Notes: a model not told the origin generated them from the letters alone. Positions 39,071 through 47,400 are shown, counted from the stretch's first letter. The stretch: 64,000 nt of DNA from Paracidovorax valerianellae (GCF_900102625.1 NZ_FMZC01000021.1:1-64000); one strand, 5' to 3'. Program-made: numbers and translations.

Positions 39071-39665
39071 CTGCGACAAGCAGGACCAGTACACCCTTCG
39101 CGGCATCTGCCTCATGCGAATACAGGAGCGCGCCGAGCAGGGCGACAACGCCGCGCAATGGGCCTATGGCAGCTACCTAGAAACAGAAGGCAAACAGCAA
39201 GAGTCCCGTGCCTGGCACCTCCAGGCCATGAATGGCGCCCAGGCAGGGCTGGCTTTGCGCGGCAACATGAAAGCCTATTGCGACCGCATTCCCGGCTTCG
39301 AGGCGCGTACCGTCGAGGCCATCATGCTGCGCGTCGTGCAGAACAGCCCCGATGCGCATCTAACCCTGCTGCAACTCTATACGTACCCCGGCTGCGGCGC
39401 CTTCGACCTCGACAAGGCCAGCGCGCAGATTCCCCTGCTGACGCAGTGCGCGCATCTATCGATCGATCACTATCTGCGCACTGCCAAAGAAAAGCGTTAC
39501 CGCGTTCCACCCGCCGCCCGTGTGGCCATTCGCTCGAACATGGACCTCTGCGAAAAGGAGTTGGCAGGACAGATCCCACCGGACACGACCGCGCAGGAAT
39601 TCATGCCGGTCTGCCGAGAAGACCTGGACGCCCTGTCGCGCAGCCTCGCCGCCCTGGAACCCTGA
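38943..39665 (+). CDS. Membrane-anchored Sel1-like protein, paralogue 4 (putative immunity)
   Basis: This 240-residue paralogue has the same leader as paralogue 2 (MPIPKTKAPMAWWKR). It is one residue shorter at SARCDKQDQY, and its C-terminal region (ELAGQIPPDTTAQEFMPVCRED) is the most diverged and adds a seventh periplasmic cysteine. It ends the array and is convergent with the Mla-type operon, 6 bp from the lipoprotein stop. Confidence 0.65.
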   Translation: MPIPKTKAPMAWWKRIGCGFQLLLIFSLLIGTYTAWWWIDSARCDKQDQYTLRGICLMRIQERAEQGDNAAQWAYGSYLETEGKQQESRAWHLQAMNGAQAGLALRGNMKAYCDRIPGFEARTVEAIMLRVVQNSPDAHLTLLQLYTYPGCGAFDLDKASAQIPLLTQCAHLSIDHYLRTAKEKRYRVPPAARVAIRSNMDLCEKELAGQIPPDTTAQEFMPVCREDLDALSRSLAALEP

Positions 39666-39671
39666 CCTAGC

Positions 39672-40349
39672 TCACCGCCCCATCTGCTCCAGCCACTGCC
39701 CGATCTCCTGCGCGGCCTGGGCCGTGGCATCCGCCAGGGCGCGCGTACCGCCGGGCGCATCGGCCGTGGCGGCGGGGCGCTGGACCAGGAAGACGCGCTG
39801 GGCCAGCAGCTTTTCGCCGGCGGGGGTGGATTCGGCGATGGACACCCGCAGCCGCACCAGACCCGCGCTGGTGGCCGGGGCGGTGAAGACGTGGCTGAAC
39901 TCTTCGATCTCCACGCGCAGCACGGCGGGCAGGGCGCCGCCTTCCAGGATCTGGGCGGCGCCTTCGTCGCCCGTCAGCACGGCGCGGCGCAGGCCGAGCT
40001 GGTCGCGCACGGCCTTTTGCACCAGTTGGGCGGGCGGCTGGCTCCAGCGGGCCTGGTTGTAGGGGCGCAGGCGGCGCGCGTCGTCGTAGGCGAGGCGGTA
40101 CAGCACGGCGGTGCTGCCTTCGACCGGGCCGGTGGTGGTCACGTCGGCCAGGGCCAGGGGCGGCAGCGGCGCGCGGCGGTCGGAAGGCGCGGCCTCCATC
40201 AGGCCGGGGCCGAAGTCGTACACCTCGGCGCGCACGGGCGGCGCGGGCAACGCGGAGCAGCCGGCCAGCGCCGCGACGAATGCCAAGCCAAAAATGGCTC
40301 CAGCGCAATGAACACGGCGGTGGTTAGCTATCATTTTCATAGTATTCAT
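39672..40349 (-). CDS. ABC-transport auxiliary lipoprotein (PqiC/DUF330-like)
   Basis: This 225-residue lipoprotein has a lipobox LAGC at 28-31. The body shows YDFGP, then RLAYDDARRLRPYNQARWSQPPAQLVQKAVRDQL, typical of the ABC_trans_aux family that works with MCE proteins in the periplasm. I chose the ATG at 40349, near GAGAG; a TTG overlapping the mlaD stop is also possible. Most of the signal peptide (from about IANHRRV to IFGL) is encoded by a dispersed repeat, so the export signal seems to come from the insertion. Confidence 0.85.
   Translation of the reverse strand: MNTMKMIANHRRVHCAGAIFGLAFVAALAGCSALPAPPVRAEVYDFGPGLMEAAPSDRRAPLPPLALADVTTTGPVEGSTAVLYRLAYDDARRLRPYNQARWSQPPAQLVQKAVRDQLGLRRAVLTGDEGAAQILEGGALPAVLRVEIEEFSHVFTAPATSAGLVRLRVSIAESTPAGEKLLAQRVFLVQRPAATADAPGGTRALADATAQAAQEIGQWLEQMGR
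40282..40345 (-). repeat. Dispersed repeat, copy R6, within a signal peptide
   Basis: On the minus strand: ATGATAGCTAACC, then TTCATTGCGCTGGAGCC and an ATTTTTGGCTT tail, matching the right half of R4, R5 and R7. It covers the first codons of the auxiliary lipoprotein. Confidence 0.7.
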
Positions 40350-40360
40350 GGCAGACGCTC

Positions 40361-41341
40361 TCAAGGTTTGACGACGACGGGCGCCTCGAAGCCGGGCTCG
40401 CCCGGGCCACCGGCGGCCGTGCCCGATCCGTAGATGAGCGACTGCGGGTTGTCGCTGATGGTGCTGGCGGTGCGGCCCAGGCGGCGCACGGCGCGCGAGG
40501 TTTCGTCGGCGGCGTGGTTCAGGCGCGGCAGCGTGACGCGGCCGAAGCGGTCGGCGGCGGTGGCCAGCGACTTGGAGCCCTCGGCGATCTGGTCGATGGG
40601 GCCGCCCTCGGCGCTCAGTTGCTTGACGGCCGTGCCCACTTCGTTGGCCGCGGCGGAGGCGCTGTTGCCGGCCTGGCGCAGCGCCTGCAGGGTCTCGCGC
40701 GCATCGCTGGCCACGGCGGGCACGGCGGCCAGCGCCGGGTCGAGCCGCTGCACGACGGTGGTATCGAGCCGCTTCATCAGCGCGCTGGCGTTGCCGGCGG
40801 CCTGGCCCAGGTTGTCGATGGCGTTGGCGATGCGCTTTTGGTTGTCGTCGCTCAGCAGGTCGTTGATGCGGCCCGTGGCCTCTTCCACCTGCGAGAGGAT
40901 GGCGGGGCCCTGCTCGGCCAGCTGGCCGAACGGCGATGTCTTGAGCGGCAGGCGCGGCAGGCCGCTCGGGCCCCTGGGCAGGGGCGGCTCGGCCTGCTGG
41001 CCGTCGTCCAGCAGCACATGGGCCAGGCCCGTCACGCCCTGGTAGCCCAGCACCGCGAAGGTGGCGGGGGTCACGGGCGCCTGGTCGCTCACGGCGATGC
41101 GGATCAGCACGTTGCCGGCCACGTCGGGATCGAAGCCGATGCGCACCACCTTGCCGACCGCCACGCCCTTGTAGCGCACGGCGGCCTGCGGCTGCAGCCC
41201 GCCCACGCTTTGCTTGCTGGACAGCTCATACAGCTGGTAGCTGGTGTTGTCGCGGGTGAGCCAAAGGCCCAGGCCGGCCAGCAAGGCCGCCACAACGACC
41301 ACGAAAATGCCCGCTGCGAGGGCGTGGGACTTGTTTTCCAT
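40361..41341 (-). CDS. mlaD: MCE/MlaD-domain substrate-binding protein
   Basis: This 326-residue protein has one N-terminal membrane helix (about 8-28), an MCE domain (VGGLQPQAAVRYKGVAVGKVVRIGFD to GVTGLAHVLLDD) and a long helical C-terminal region, as in PqiB/MlaD-type lipid carriers. It is thought to move lipids between the inner and outer membranes with the ATPase and permease upstream. The C-terminal helices are longer than in MlaD of E. coli. The start ATG overlaps the ATPase stop by 1 nt (TGATG). Confidence 0.9.
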   Translation of the reverse strand: MENKSHALAAGIFVVVVAALLAGLGLWLTRDNTSYQLYELSSKQSVGGLQPQAAVRYKGVAVGKVVRIGFDPDVAGNVLIRIAVSDQAPVTPATFAVLGYQGVTGLAHVLLDDGQQAEPPLPRGPSGLPRLPLKTSPFGQLAEQGPAILSQVEEATGRINDLLSDDNQKRIANAIDNLGQAAGNASALMKRLDTTVVQRLDPALAAVPAVASDARETLQALRQAGNSASAAANEVGTAVKQLSAEGGPIDQIAEGSKSLATAADRFGRVTLPRLNHAADETSRAVRRLGRTASTISDNPQSLIYGSGTAAGGPGEPGFEAPVVVKP

Positions 41342-42198
41342 CAGGCGTCCTTGGTCGGTTGCGAAGCCGGCAAGGGCGCCATGGCGCGCCGGCCGCGTTC
41401 GCCGAGAAAAAAGTGTTGGATGAACGGGTGGTCGAACTGCACGACTTCCTGCGGCGGGCCGGAGACGATGACCTTCTTTTCGGCCAGCACGGCCACGCGG
41501 GTGCTGAGCGCGAAGATCGTGTCCAGGTCGTGCGTGACCATCACCACGGTGAGGCCCAGCGCCGCGTGCAGCTCGCGCAGCAGTTCGCAGAAATCGTCGG
41601 AGCTGTTGGGATCGAGGCCCGCGGTGGGCTCGTCCAGCAGCAGCAAAGGCGGGTCCATGATGAGCGCGCGCGCCAGGGCCACGCGCTTGATCATGCCGCC
41701 CGACAGGTCGGCCGGCATGCGGGTGGCGTGCTCGGGTTTGAGGCCCACCATCTGCAGCTTGACCATGGCCGCGTCGCACACCAGGTCGCCCGGCAGCGTG
41801 CCCTGCTCGCGCAGCGCGAAGGCCACGTTGTCGAGCACGCTGAAGGCCGAGAAAAGCGCACCCTGCTGGAACAGCATGCCCACGCGGCTGGCCGCGCCGG
41901 CCCGCCCCATCTCGGCGGCGGGCCGGCCCAGCACGGTGACTTCGCCCTTGGCGGGGCGGGTGAGGCCCAGCATCTGGCGCAGCAGCACCGTCTTGCCGGT
42001 GCCCGAGCCGCCCACCAGGGCGAGCATTTCGCCGCGGCGCACGGTGAGGTCGAGGTTCTCGTGCACGGCGAAGGCTTCGCTGCCCTTGCCGAACACGGTG
42101 GACAGCCCTTTGATCTCGACCACCGGCGGCGCGTCGGCGGGCGGTGCCACGGGCGCCGTGGACTCGGCCGGAGCGGGGTTGAGCGAGGTGTCGTCCAT
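41341..42198 (-). CDS. mlaF: MlaF-type ABC transporter ATP-binding protein
   Basis: This 285-residue ATPase has an extra proline/alanine-rich N-terminus (about 25 residues), Walker A GGSGTGKT at 63-70, the signature LSGGMIKRVALARAL and Walker B LLLLDEPTAGLDP. The LSGGM variant and HDLDTIFALSTRVAVL fit MlaF/Ttg2A-type proteins that power MCE lipid transport. It begins 6 bp after mlaE and is coupled to mlaD. Confidence 0.92.
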   Translation of the reverse strand: MDDTSLNPAPAESTAPVAPPADAPPVVEIKGLSTVFGKGSEAFAVHENLDLTVRRGEMLALVGGSGTGKTVLLRQMLGLTRPAKGEVTVLGRPAAEMGRAGAASRVGMLFQQGALFSAFSVLDNVAFALREQGTLPGDLVCDAAMVKLQMVGLKPEHATRMPADLSGGMIKRVALARALIMDPPLLLLDEPTAGLDPNSSDDFCELLRELHAALGLTVVMVTHDLDTIFALSTRVAVLAEKKVIVSGPPQEVVQFDHPFIQHFFLGERGRRAMAPLPASQPTKDA

Positions 42199-42204
42199 GC
42201 CGTG

Positions 42205-43332
42205 TCAGATTCCGAGGTTCTTGAACGCGATGGCGAAGAGCGCATCCACGATGATCACCATGGTGATGGAGGTCACCACCGAAGCGGTCGTGCCCTCGCC
42301 CAGGCTCTGGGTATTGGGCTTGACGCGCAGGCCCCAGTGGCAGCCGATGAGCGCGATCGACACGCCGAACACCACCGACTTGGCCACGGCCATCACCAGG
42401 TTGGGAAAGCTCACCGCGTTGGGCAGCGCCTGCACGAAATACGCGGGCGACACGCCCAGGGCCAGGTCGGCCGCGAGCATGCCGCCGGCCAGCGCGCACA
42501 GCGTGGTCCACACGGCGATCAGCGGCATGGCGATGGCCAGCGCGACGGCGCGCGGCATCACCAGGCGAAACCCGTGCGGAATGCCCATGACGCGCATGGC
42601 GTCGAGCTCTTCGGTCACGCGCATCACGCCGATCTGCGCCGTGATGGCCGAGCCCGAACGCCCGGCCACGAGGATGGCGGCCAGCATGGGCCCCAGCTCG
42701 CGGATCAGCGAAATGCCCAGGATGTTGACGATGAACGATTCGGCCCCGAACTGCCGCAACTGCAGCGACATCAGGTAGGCCAGCACCACGCCGATCAAAA
42801 ACCCCACGATGGCGGTGATCGGCATGGCCGTGGCGCCCATGCGGTACAGGTGGCCGGACACATCGCGCCACGGCGCGCGCCGCGGCGACCGCGCGGCGTG
42901 AAAGAGATCGATGAACAGCTGCCCCACCAGTTCGAGCAGGTGGCGCATGTGCGAGACCGCGTGCAGCACCTGCACGCCGAGCCGGTCGATCTGCTCGGCC
43001 AGGCTCCAGGGACTGTCGGGCGGGCGCTTGGTGCTGAACTCGGCCACGCGCTCCAGCATGGCGCGCTGGCCCTCGTCGAGCGCCAGGCGCTCGGGCCAGG
43101 CGCGGCCCCAGTGGTTCCACAGCAGTTGCGCGCCCACGTGGTCCAGCCACTGCAGGCTGCGCAGGTCCCAGCCGTCGGAGGCGCCGCCCCGCGTTTCGGC
43201 CAGCTGGGCCGATAGCGTGCGCCAGTGGCGCCGCATGCCCAGTTCGGCCGCACCCCAGCGGCCGTGCAACACCACGCAGGGGCCCTCGGGCGTGTCGTCT
43301 CGGGTGATGCGGGGCTGGCTGTCTTCAGTCAT
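42205..43332 (-). CDS. mlaE: MlaE-type ABC transporter permease with N-terminal STAS-like extension
   Basis: This 375-residue protein has a soluble N-terminal part (about 1-120, DLRSLQWLDHVGAQLLWNHWG) resembling a STAS domain fused to the MlaE permease. Five or six helices follow, with the motifs GFLIGVVLAYLMSLQLRQFGA and GRSGSAITAQIGVMRVTEELDAM. The fusion is common in MCE systems that lack a separate MlaB. It is the first gene of the mlaE-mlaF-mlaD-lipoprotein operon. Confidence 0.92.
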   Translation of the reverse strand: MTEDSQPRITRDDTPEGPCVVLHGRWGAAELGMRRHWRTLSAQLAETRGGASDGWDLRSLQWLDHVGAQLLWNHWGRAWPERLALDEGQRAMLERVAEFSTKRPPDSPWSLAEQIDRLGVQVLHAVSHMRHLLELVGQLFIDLFHAARSPRRAPWRDVSGHLYRMGATAMPITAIVGFLIGVVLAYLMSLQLRQFGAESFIVNILGISLIRELGPMLAAILVAGRSGSAITAQIGVMRVTEELDAMRVMGIPHGFRLVMPRAVALAIAMPLIAVWTTLCALAGGMLAADLALGVSPAYFVQALPNAVSFPNLVMAVAKSVVFGVSIALIGCHWGLRVKPNTQSLGEGTTASVVTSITMVIIVDALFAIAFKNLGI

Positions 43333-43433
43333 GGAGGGCGGAGTGGGAAGCTGTGCATGGTAGCGGAGCGGCTGGGCTCGGCCGCGTCAGCGCAAAGCGC
43401 ATCCACGCGCAGGGCGTGGACGGCGTGAATTAT

Positions 43434-43496
43434 GATCAAAACGGCCTCCAGCGCAATATCCTCTAGGGCGTATAGCTATAAAAATAATAGCAATCG
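43434..43496. repeat. Dispersed palindromic repeat, copy R7
   Basis: Read on the minus strand: GATTGCTATTATTTTTATAGC, a CGCCCTAGAGG box, ATATTGCGCTGGAGGCCG and TTTTGATC. It lies between the divergent mlaE and GMC oxidoreductase genes, close to the latter's start, so it may form part of the leader. Confidence 0.8.
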
Positions 43497-43570
43497 GCTG
43501 TTTCCCTATCGACAGCCGCCCGGCGCTGCGCACAATGGCCGGGCACTGCCGCACTGCCCTCACAGCCTCC

Positions 43571-45301
43571 ATGAGCGACACCACTTTCGACTACATCATC
43601 ATCGGCGGCGGCACCGCCGGCGCCCTGCTGTGCAACCGCCTGAGCGCCAATGGGCGCCACCGCGTGCTGCTCATCGAGGCCGGCCGCAAGGACGACTACC
43701 ACTGGATCCACATCCCCGTGGGCTACCTGTATTGCATCGGCAACCCCCGCACCGACTGGCTCTATTACACCGAGCCCGACGCCGGACTGAACGGCCGCAG
43801 CCTGCGCTACCCGCGCGGCAAGACGCTGGGCGGCTGCAGCAGCATCAACGGAATGATCTACATGCGCGGCCAGGCCCGCGACTACGACCAGTGGGCCGAC
43901 ATCACGGGCGATGCCAGCTGGCGCTGGGACAACACCCTGCCCTATTTCCGCCGCCACGAAGACCACTGGCGCCTGGACAAGCCCGACACCGCCAGCGAGG
44001 CCTTCAAGCGCCTGCACGGCAGCAAGACCACCGGCGGCTCGGGCGAATGGCGCGTGGAAAAGCAGCGCCTGCGCTGGGACGTGCTGGACGCCTTCGCCCA
44101 GGCCGCGCAGCAGGCGGGCATTCCGGCCACCGACGATTTCAACGGCGGCGACAACGAAGGCGTGGGCTATTTCGAGGTCAACCAGAAGGCCGGCTGGCGC
44201 TGGAACACCGCCAAGGCCTTCCTGCGCCCCACCTGCTACGGGCGGCCCAACTTCGAGATGTGGACCGCCGCACAGGCCACCCGGCTGTTGATCGACACCC
44301 AGCCCGACGGCTCGCGCCGCTGCACTGGCGTGCAGGTGTGGACCGGCGAGGAGATGGTCACCGCCCACGCCACGCGCGAGGTGGTGCTGAGCGCGGGCGC
44401 GGTCAACTCGCCACAGCTGCTGCAGCTGTCGGGCATCGGCCCGGCGGCGCTGCTGCGCGAGCACGGCATCGACGTGGTGAACGACCTGCCCGGCGTGGGC
44501 GCCAACCTGCAGGACCACCTGCAGATCCGCGCGGTGTTCAAGGTGAACGGCGTGCCCACGCTCAACATGCTGGCCGGCAACTGGCTGGGCAAGGCGAAGA
44601 TCGGGCTCGAATACATGCTCAAGCGCAGCGGCCCCATGAGCATGGCGCCATCGCAGTTGGGCGCCTTCACCCGCAGCTCGCCGAGCCAGCCGTATCCCAA
44701 CATCGAATACCACGTGCAGCCACTGTCGCTGGAGGCGTTCGGCGAGCCGCTGCACGCGTTCCCGGCCTTCACGGCGAGCGTGTGCAACCTGAACCCCACC
44801 AGCCGGGGCACGGTGCGCATCAAGGGCCCCGATTTCCGGACCGCGCCCGCCATTGCGCCCAACTACCTGAGCACGCCCGAAGACCGCCAGGTCGCCGCCG
44901 ACAGCCTGCGCGTGACGCGCCGCATCGTCGCGCAGCCAGCGCTGGCGCCCTACCAGCCCGAGGAATGGAAACCCGGCGTGCAGTTCGAGACCGACGAAGA
45001 CCTGGCGCGGCTGGCGGGCGACATCGCCACGACCATCTTCCACCCCGTGGGCACCACCCGCATGGGGCGCGACGGCGACCCGATGGCGGTGCTCGATTCG
45101 CAGCTGCGCGTGCGCGACGCGCGAGGCGGCGTCATCGCCGGCCTGCGCGTGGTGGACGCGGGCGCCATGCCCACCATCACGAGCGGCAACACCAACTCGC
45201 CCACGCTGATGCTGGCCGAAAAGGCCGCCGAATGGATACGCCAGGCGGCGCGGGCCGAAACGCCCGCCCCTGTCGAAGCCCTTGCCACCGCAGCCGGTTG
45301 A
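43571..45301 (+). CDS. GMC-family oxidoreductase (choline dehydrogenase-like)
   Basis: This 576-residue FAD enzyme has the nucleotide-binding motif YIIIGGGTAGALLCNRLS at the N-terminus, GKTLGGCSSINGMIYMRG (GMC signature 1) and GAVNSPQLLQLSGIGP (signature 2). The catalytic region includes FHPVGTTRMG and SGNTNSPTLMLAEKAA. It oxidises an alcohol, but choline is not assured because BetB or BetI are not nearby. The start ATG at 43571 fits the family; 12 extra in-frame residues upstream are not expected. Confidence 0.92.
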   Translation: MSDTTFDYIIIGGGTAGALLCNRLSANGRHRVLLIEAGRKDDYHWIHIPVGYLYCIGNPRTDWLYYTEPDAGLNGRSLRYPRGKTLGGCSSINGMIYMRGQARDYDQWADITGDASWRWDNTLPYFRRHEDHWRLDKPDTASEAFKRLHGSKTTGGSGEWRVEKQRLRWDVLDAFAQAAQQAGIPATDDFNGGDNEGVGYFEVNQKAGWRWNTAKAFLRPTCYGRPNFEMWTAAQATRLLIDTQPDGSRRCTGVQVWTGEEMVTAHATREVVLSAGAVNSPQLLQLSGIGPAALLREHGIDVVNDLPGVGANLQDHLQIRAVFKVNGVPTLNMLAGNWLGKAKIGLEYMLKRSGPMSMAPSQLGAFTRSSPSQPYPNIEYHVQPLSLEAFGEPLHAFPAFTASVCNLNPTSRGTVRIKGPDFRTAPAIAPNYLSTPEDRQVAADSLRVTRRIVAQPALAPYQPEEWKPGVQFETDEDLARLAGDIATTIFHPVGTTRMGRDGDPMAVLDSQLRVRDARGGVIAGLRVVDAGAMPTITSGNTNSPTLMLAEKAAEWIRQAARAETPAPVEALATAAG

Positions 45302-45331
45302 CGTTCTATCGGGCTGAATGTCGGCAGCCGG

Positions 45332-45576
45332 TTGCTGACTGCTGACTGCTGACCGCCCGCAATGTCGCCCAGGCGACATTGCCCCAGAAAGGGGTGCGGG
45401 AAAGTCCCAATGCACCAGCAGGGTGCGCTCGTTACATTAAGTCCACTCGAAAACGCGCAACGCCGCGTAGAACGAGGGGACCGAGGAGACATCTCGAAGT
45501 CGAACAAAAACCAATCCGAGCATCCCCCAATAAGATGCCTTTTTCATAAAGCGCCGGCAACCCCGGCGCTTTTTTC
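45332..45576 (+). ncRNA. Candidate structured RNA between GMC oxidoreductase and TSUP genes
   Basis: Several stem-loops follow one another. A 10-bp stem with a 2-nt loop is at 45360-45381 and a CCCC/GGGG hairpin at 45382-45394; both are enclosed by CCCGC/GCGGG (45356-45400). GCACC/GGTGC (45412-45426) follows, then CTCG-ACGCG paired with CGCGT-CGAG (45446-45476), and CGAG/CTCG (45482-45496). Two terminator-like hairpins end it on the plus strand. Three tandem GCTGACT-type units precede it. I considered 6S RNA and RNase P RNA and could not match either. It could also be the leader of the downstream transporter. Confidence 0.4.
45549..45576 (+). terminator. Rho-independent terminator
   Basis: GCGCCGG and CCGGCGC arms around a short loop, followed by six U on the plus strand. 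A weaker GCATC/GATGC hairpin with a U-run precedes it (about 45519-45544). It ends either the GMC transcript or the RNA candidate, 100 bp before the TSUP start. Confidence 0.8.
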
Positions 45577-45675
45577 TTGGGCGCGCCGCTTTCGCCCCTG
45601 TCCCCGGTCAAAGCGGCGCTGCCTGCCCAACGCGCGTGCAAATTCCACGGCGATACACCTGAGACAATCGATTGC

Positions 45676-46434
45676 ATGGAATGGATCATTGTTTCTCTGG
45701 CGTCGCTGCTGGCCGGCTTCGTGGACGCCATCGTCGGGGGCGGCGGCCTCATTCTGGTGCCCGCCCTCTTTGCCACTTTCCCCAACGCACCGCCAGCCAC
45801 GCTGCTCGGCACCAACAAAAGCGCATCGATCTGGGGCACGGGCATCGCCACCTGGCAGTACAGCCGCCGGGTGCAGATGCGCTGGCAGGCGATGCTGCCG
45901 GCCGCGGCGGCAGGCTTCGTCGGCGCGTTCGCAGGGGCCTGGACGGTGACGGTGGTGTCGGCGGATTCGCTGCGCAAGCTGCTGCCGCTGATCCTGCTGG
46001 CCGTGCTGCTGTACACCCTGGCGCGCAAAGACCTCGGGCGGCACCACACGCCCCGCTTCGAGGGCAAGACCGAAACCCGACTGGCCTGCGTGATCGGGCT
46101 CACGGTGGGGTTCTACGACGGCTTCTTCGGACCGGGCACGGGCAGCTTCTTCGTCTTTCTGTTCGTGCGGCTGCTGGGCTACGACTTCCTGAACGCCTCG
46201 GTCTCGGCCAAGCTGCTGAACCTGGCCACCAACGTGGCGGCCATCATTCTTTTCGCGGCCAAGGGCCACGTGTGGTGGCATTTCGCAGTGCCGCTGGCGG
46301 TGGCGAACGTGGTGGGCAGCGTGATCGGCACGCACATGGCCCTCAAGCACGGCACGGGCTTCGTGCGCGGCATCTTCATCGTGGTGGTGAGTTCGCTGAT
46401 CCTGAAGACGGGCTACGACGCCTTCCTGCGCTGA
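45676..46434 (+). CDS. TSUP (TauE/SafE) family transporter
   Basis: This 252-residue membrane protein has about eight helices and the paired TSUP motifs: GFVDAIVGGGGLILVPAL early and GFYDGFFGPGTGSFFVFLFV in the second half. Family members export sulfite, sulfoacetate or related organosulfur and sulfur anions; the substrate here is open. The start ATG at 45676 (MEWIIVSLASL) gives the family N-terminus; 33 in-frame residues upstream include the terminator region and are rejected. Confidence 0.9.
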   Translation: MEWIIVSLASLLAGFVDAIVGGGGLILVPALFATFPNAPPATLLGTNKSASIWGTGIATWQYSRRVQMRWQAMLPAAAAGFVGAFAGAWTVTVVSADSLRKLLPLILLAVLLYTLARKDLGRHHTPRFEGKTETRLACVIGLTVGFYDGFFGPGTGSFFVFLFVRLLGYDFLNASVSAKLLNLATNVAAIILFAAKGHVWWHFAVPLAVANVVGSVIGTHMALKHGTGFVRGIFIVVVSSLILKTGYDAFLR

Positions 46435-46487
46435 AAAGCCTGCGCACATGGGCCCGGTTTTTGCAGGCCGGATCAGGGTTTGCGGGT

Positions 46488-46517
46488 GTGCATGGCCCCA
46501 TGCACGCTATTTATAAT
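46488..46517 (+). promoter_or_regulatory. Palindromic operator overlapping a predicted promoter
   Basis: GTGCATGGCCCCATGCAC (46488-46505; 8-bp perfect arms around CC) is followed six bases later by TATAAT (46512-46517). The palindrome covers the expected -35 region (consensus -35 not recognisable), so it may bind an activator or repressor of the amino-acid ABC operon. Confidence 0.5.
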
Positions 46518-46569
46518 GTGTCCATCCCGTGACTGCCCGCTCGGCGGGCGGCCCCACTGGTCGCTGGTT

Positions 46570-46601
46570 CCGGCTTCGCTAACCGCCAAGCCGGATTTTT
46601 T
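46570..46601 (+). terminator. Attenuator-like hairpin in the leader of the ABC operon
   Basis: CCGGCTT (46570-46576) and AAGCCGG (46588-46594) form a 7-bp stem followed by A and six U. It lies between the predicted promoter and the first gene, so unless bypassed it would stop transcription early. GGTT/AACC (46566-46569 with 46581-46584) could form a competing fold. Confidence 0.55.
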
Positions 46602-46635
46602 GTACCTGAAACCACCCTGCGCAGGAACAACAGAG

Positions 46636-47400
46636 ATGAAGATTTTCAAGACGATCGCCACCGTGGCCGCACTGTGTGCCGCCTTTTCCGTGCAGGCCCG
46701 CACGCTGGAGGCCGTCAAGAAGGACGGCAAGATCATCATCGCGACCGAAGGCCAGTTCGCCCCCTTCAACTACTTCCAGGGCACGCAGCTCACGGGCTTC
46801 GAGATCGAAGTGGCCAACCTGGTCGCCAAGAAGATGGGCCTCAAGGTCGAATGGAAGACGCTGGGCTTCGACGCCCTGCTGACCGGCCTGTCGCAAGACC
46901 GCTGGGACGCCGTCATCGCCTCGCACGGCGTGACCGAAGAGCGCGCCAAGGCCGTCACCTTCGCTACGCCCCACTACTGCTCGGGCGGCATGATCATCGC
47001 CATGGACCCCAAGATCCGCACCGCCAAGGACCTGACCGGCAAGATCGTCGCCGTGCAGACCGGCACCAGCTACCTGGAGAACGTGCAGAAGGTCGCCGGC
47101 ATCAAGGAAATGAAGAACTTCCCCACCGACGTCGATGCGCGCAGCGCCCTCACCTCCAAGCGCGTCGATGCCTGGGTGACCGACAAGTTCGTGGCCAAGG
47201 AAGTGGTCGCCAAGAACCCCAAGGCCGGCCTGAAGCTGGGCGAAATGCTCTTCATCGAGAAGATCGCCCCCGCCGTCTCCAAGGGCAACACCGGCCTGGC
47301 CGACGCCTGGAACAAGGCTTTCGCCGAAGTGCTGGCCGATGGCAGCTATGCCGCCGTGTCCCAGAAGTACTTCAACGAAGACGTCCGCTGCGCCCCATAA
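46636..47400 (+). CDS. Amino-acid ABC transporter substrate-binding protein
   Basis: This 254-residue periplasmic protein has a signal peptide (cleavage near VQA-RTLEAV, about 21) and the family 3 solute-binding fold: IIIATEGQFAPFNYF, LTGFEIEVANLVAKKMG and VTEERAKAVTFATPHY. Type 3 proteins bind polar amino acids; the particular ligand cannot be read from sequence. It heads a binding protein-permease-ATPase operon behind an operator and an attenuator-like leader. Confidence 0.93.
   Translation: MKIFKTIATVAALCAAFSVQARTLEAVKKDGKIIIATEGQFAPFNYFQGTQLTGFEIEVANLVAKKMGLKVEWKTLGFDALLTGLSQDRWDAVIASHGVTEERAKAVTFATPHYCSGGMIIAMDPKIRTAKDLTGKIVAVQTGTSYLENVQKVAGIKEMKNFPTDVDARSALTSKRVDAWVTDKFVAKEVVAKNPKAGLKLGEMLFIEKIAPAVSKGNTGLADAWNKAFAEVLADGSYAAVSQKYFNEDVRCAP

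Noticed and set aside
45332-45576. Assignment of the structured RNA as 6S RNA or RNase P RNA
   Set aside because: GGAAAGTCC and CAGGGTGC recall RNase P RNA, but length and the other conserved regions are missing; the 6S central bubble was not found.
45362-45949. Possible coding frame through the structured RNA region
   Set aside because: It crosses two terminator-like hairpins and overlaps the TSUP gene in another frame; it has no family feature.
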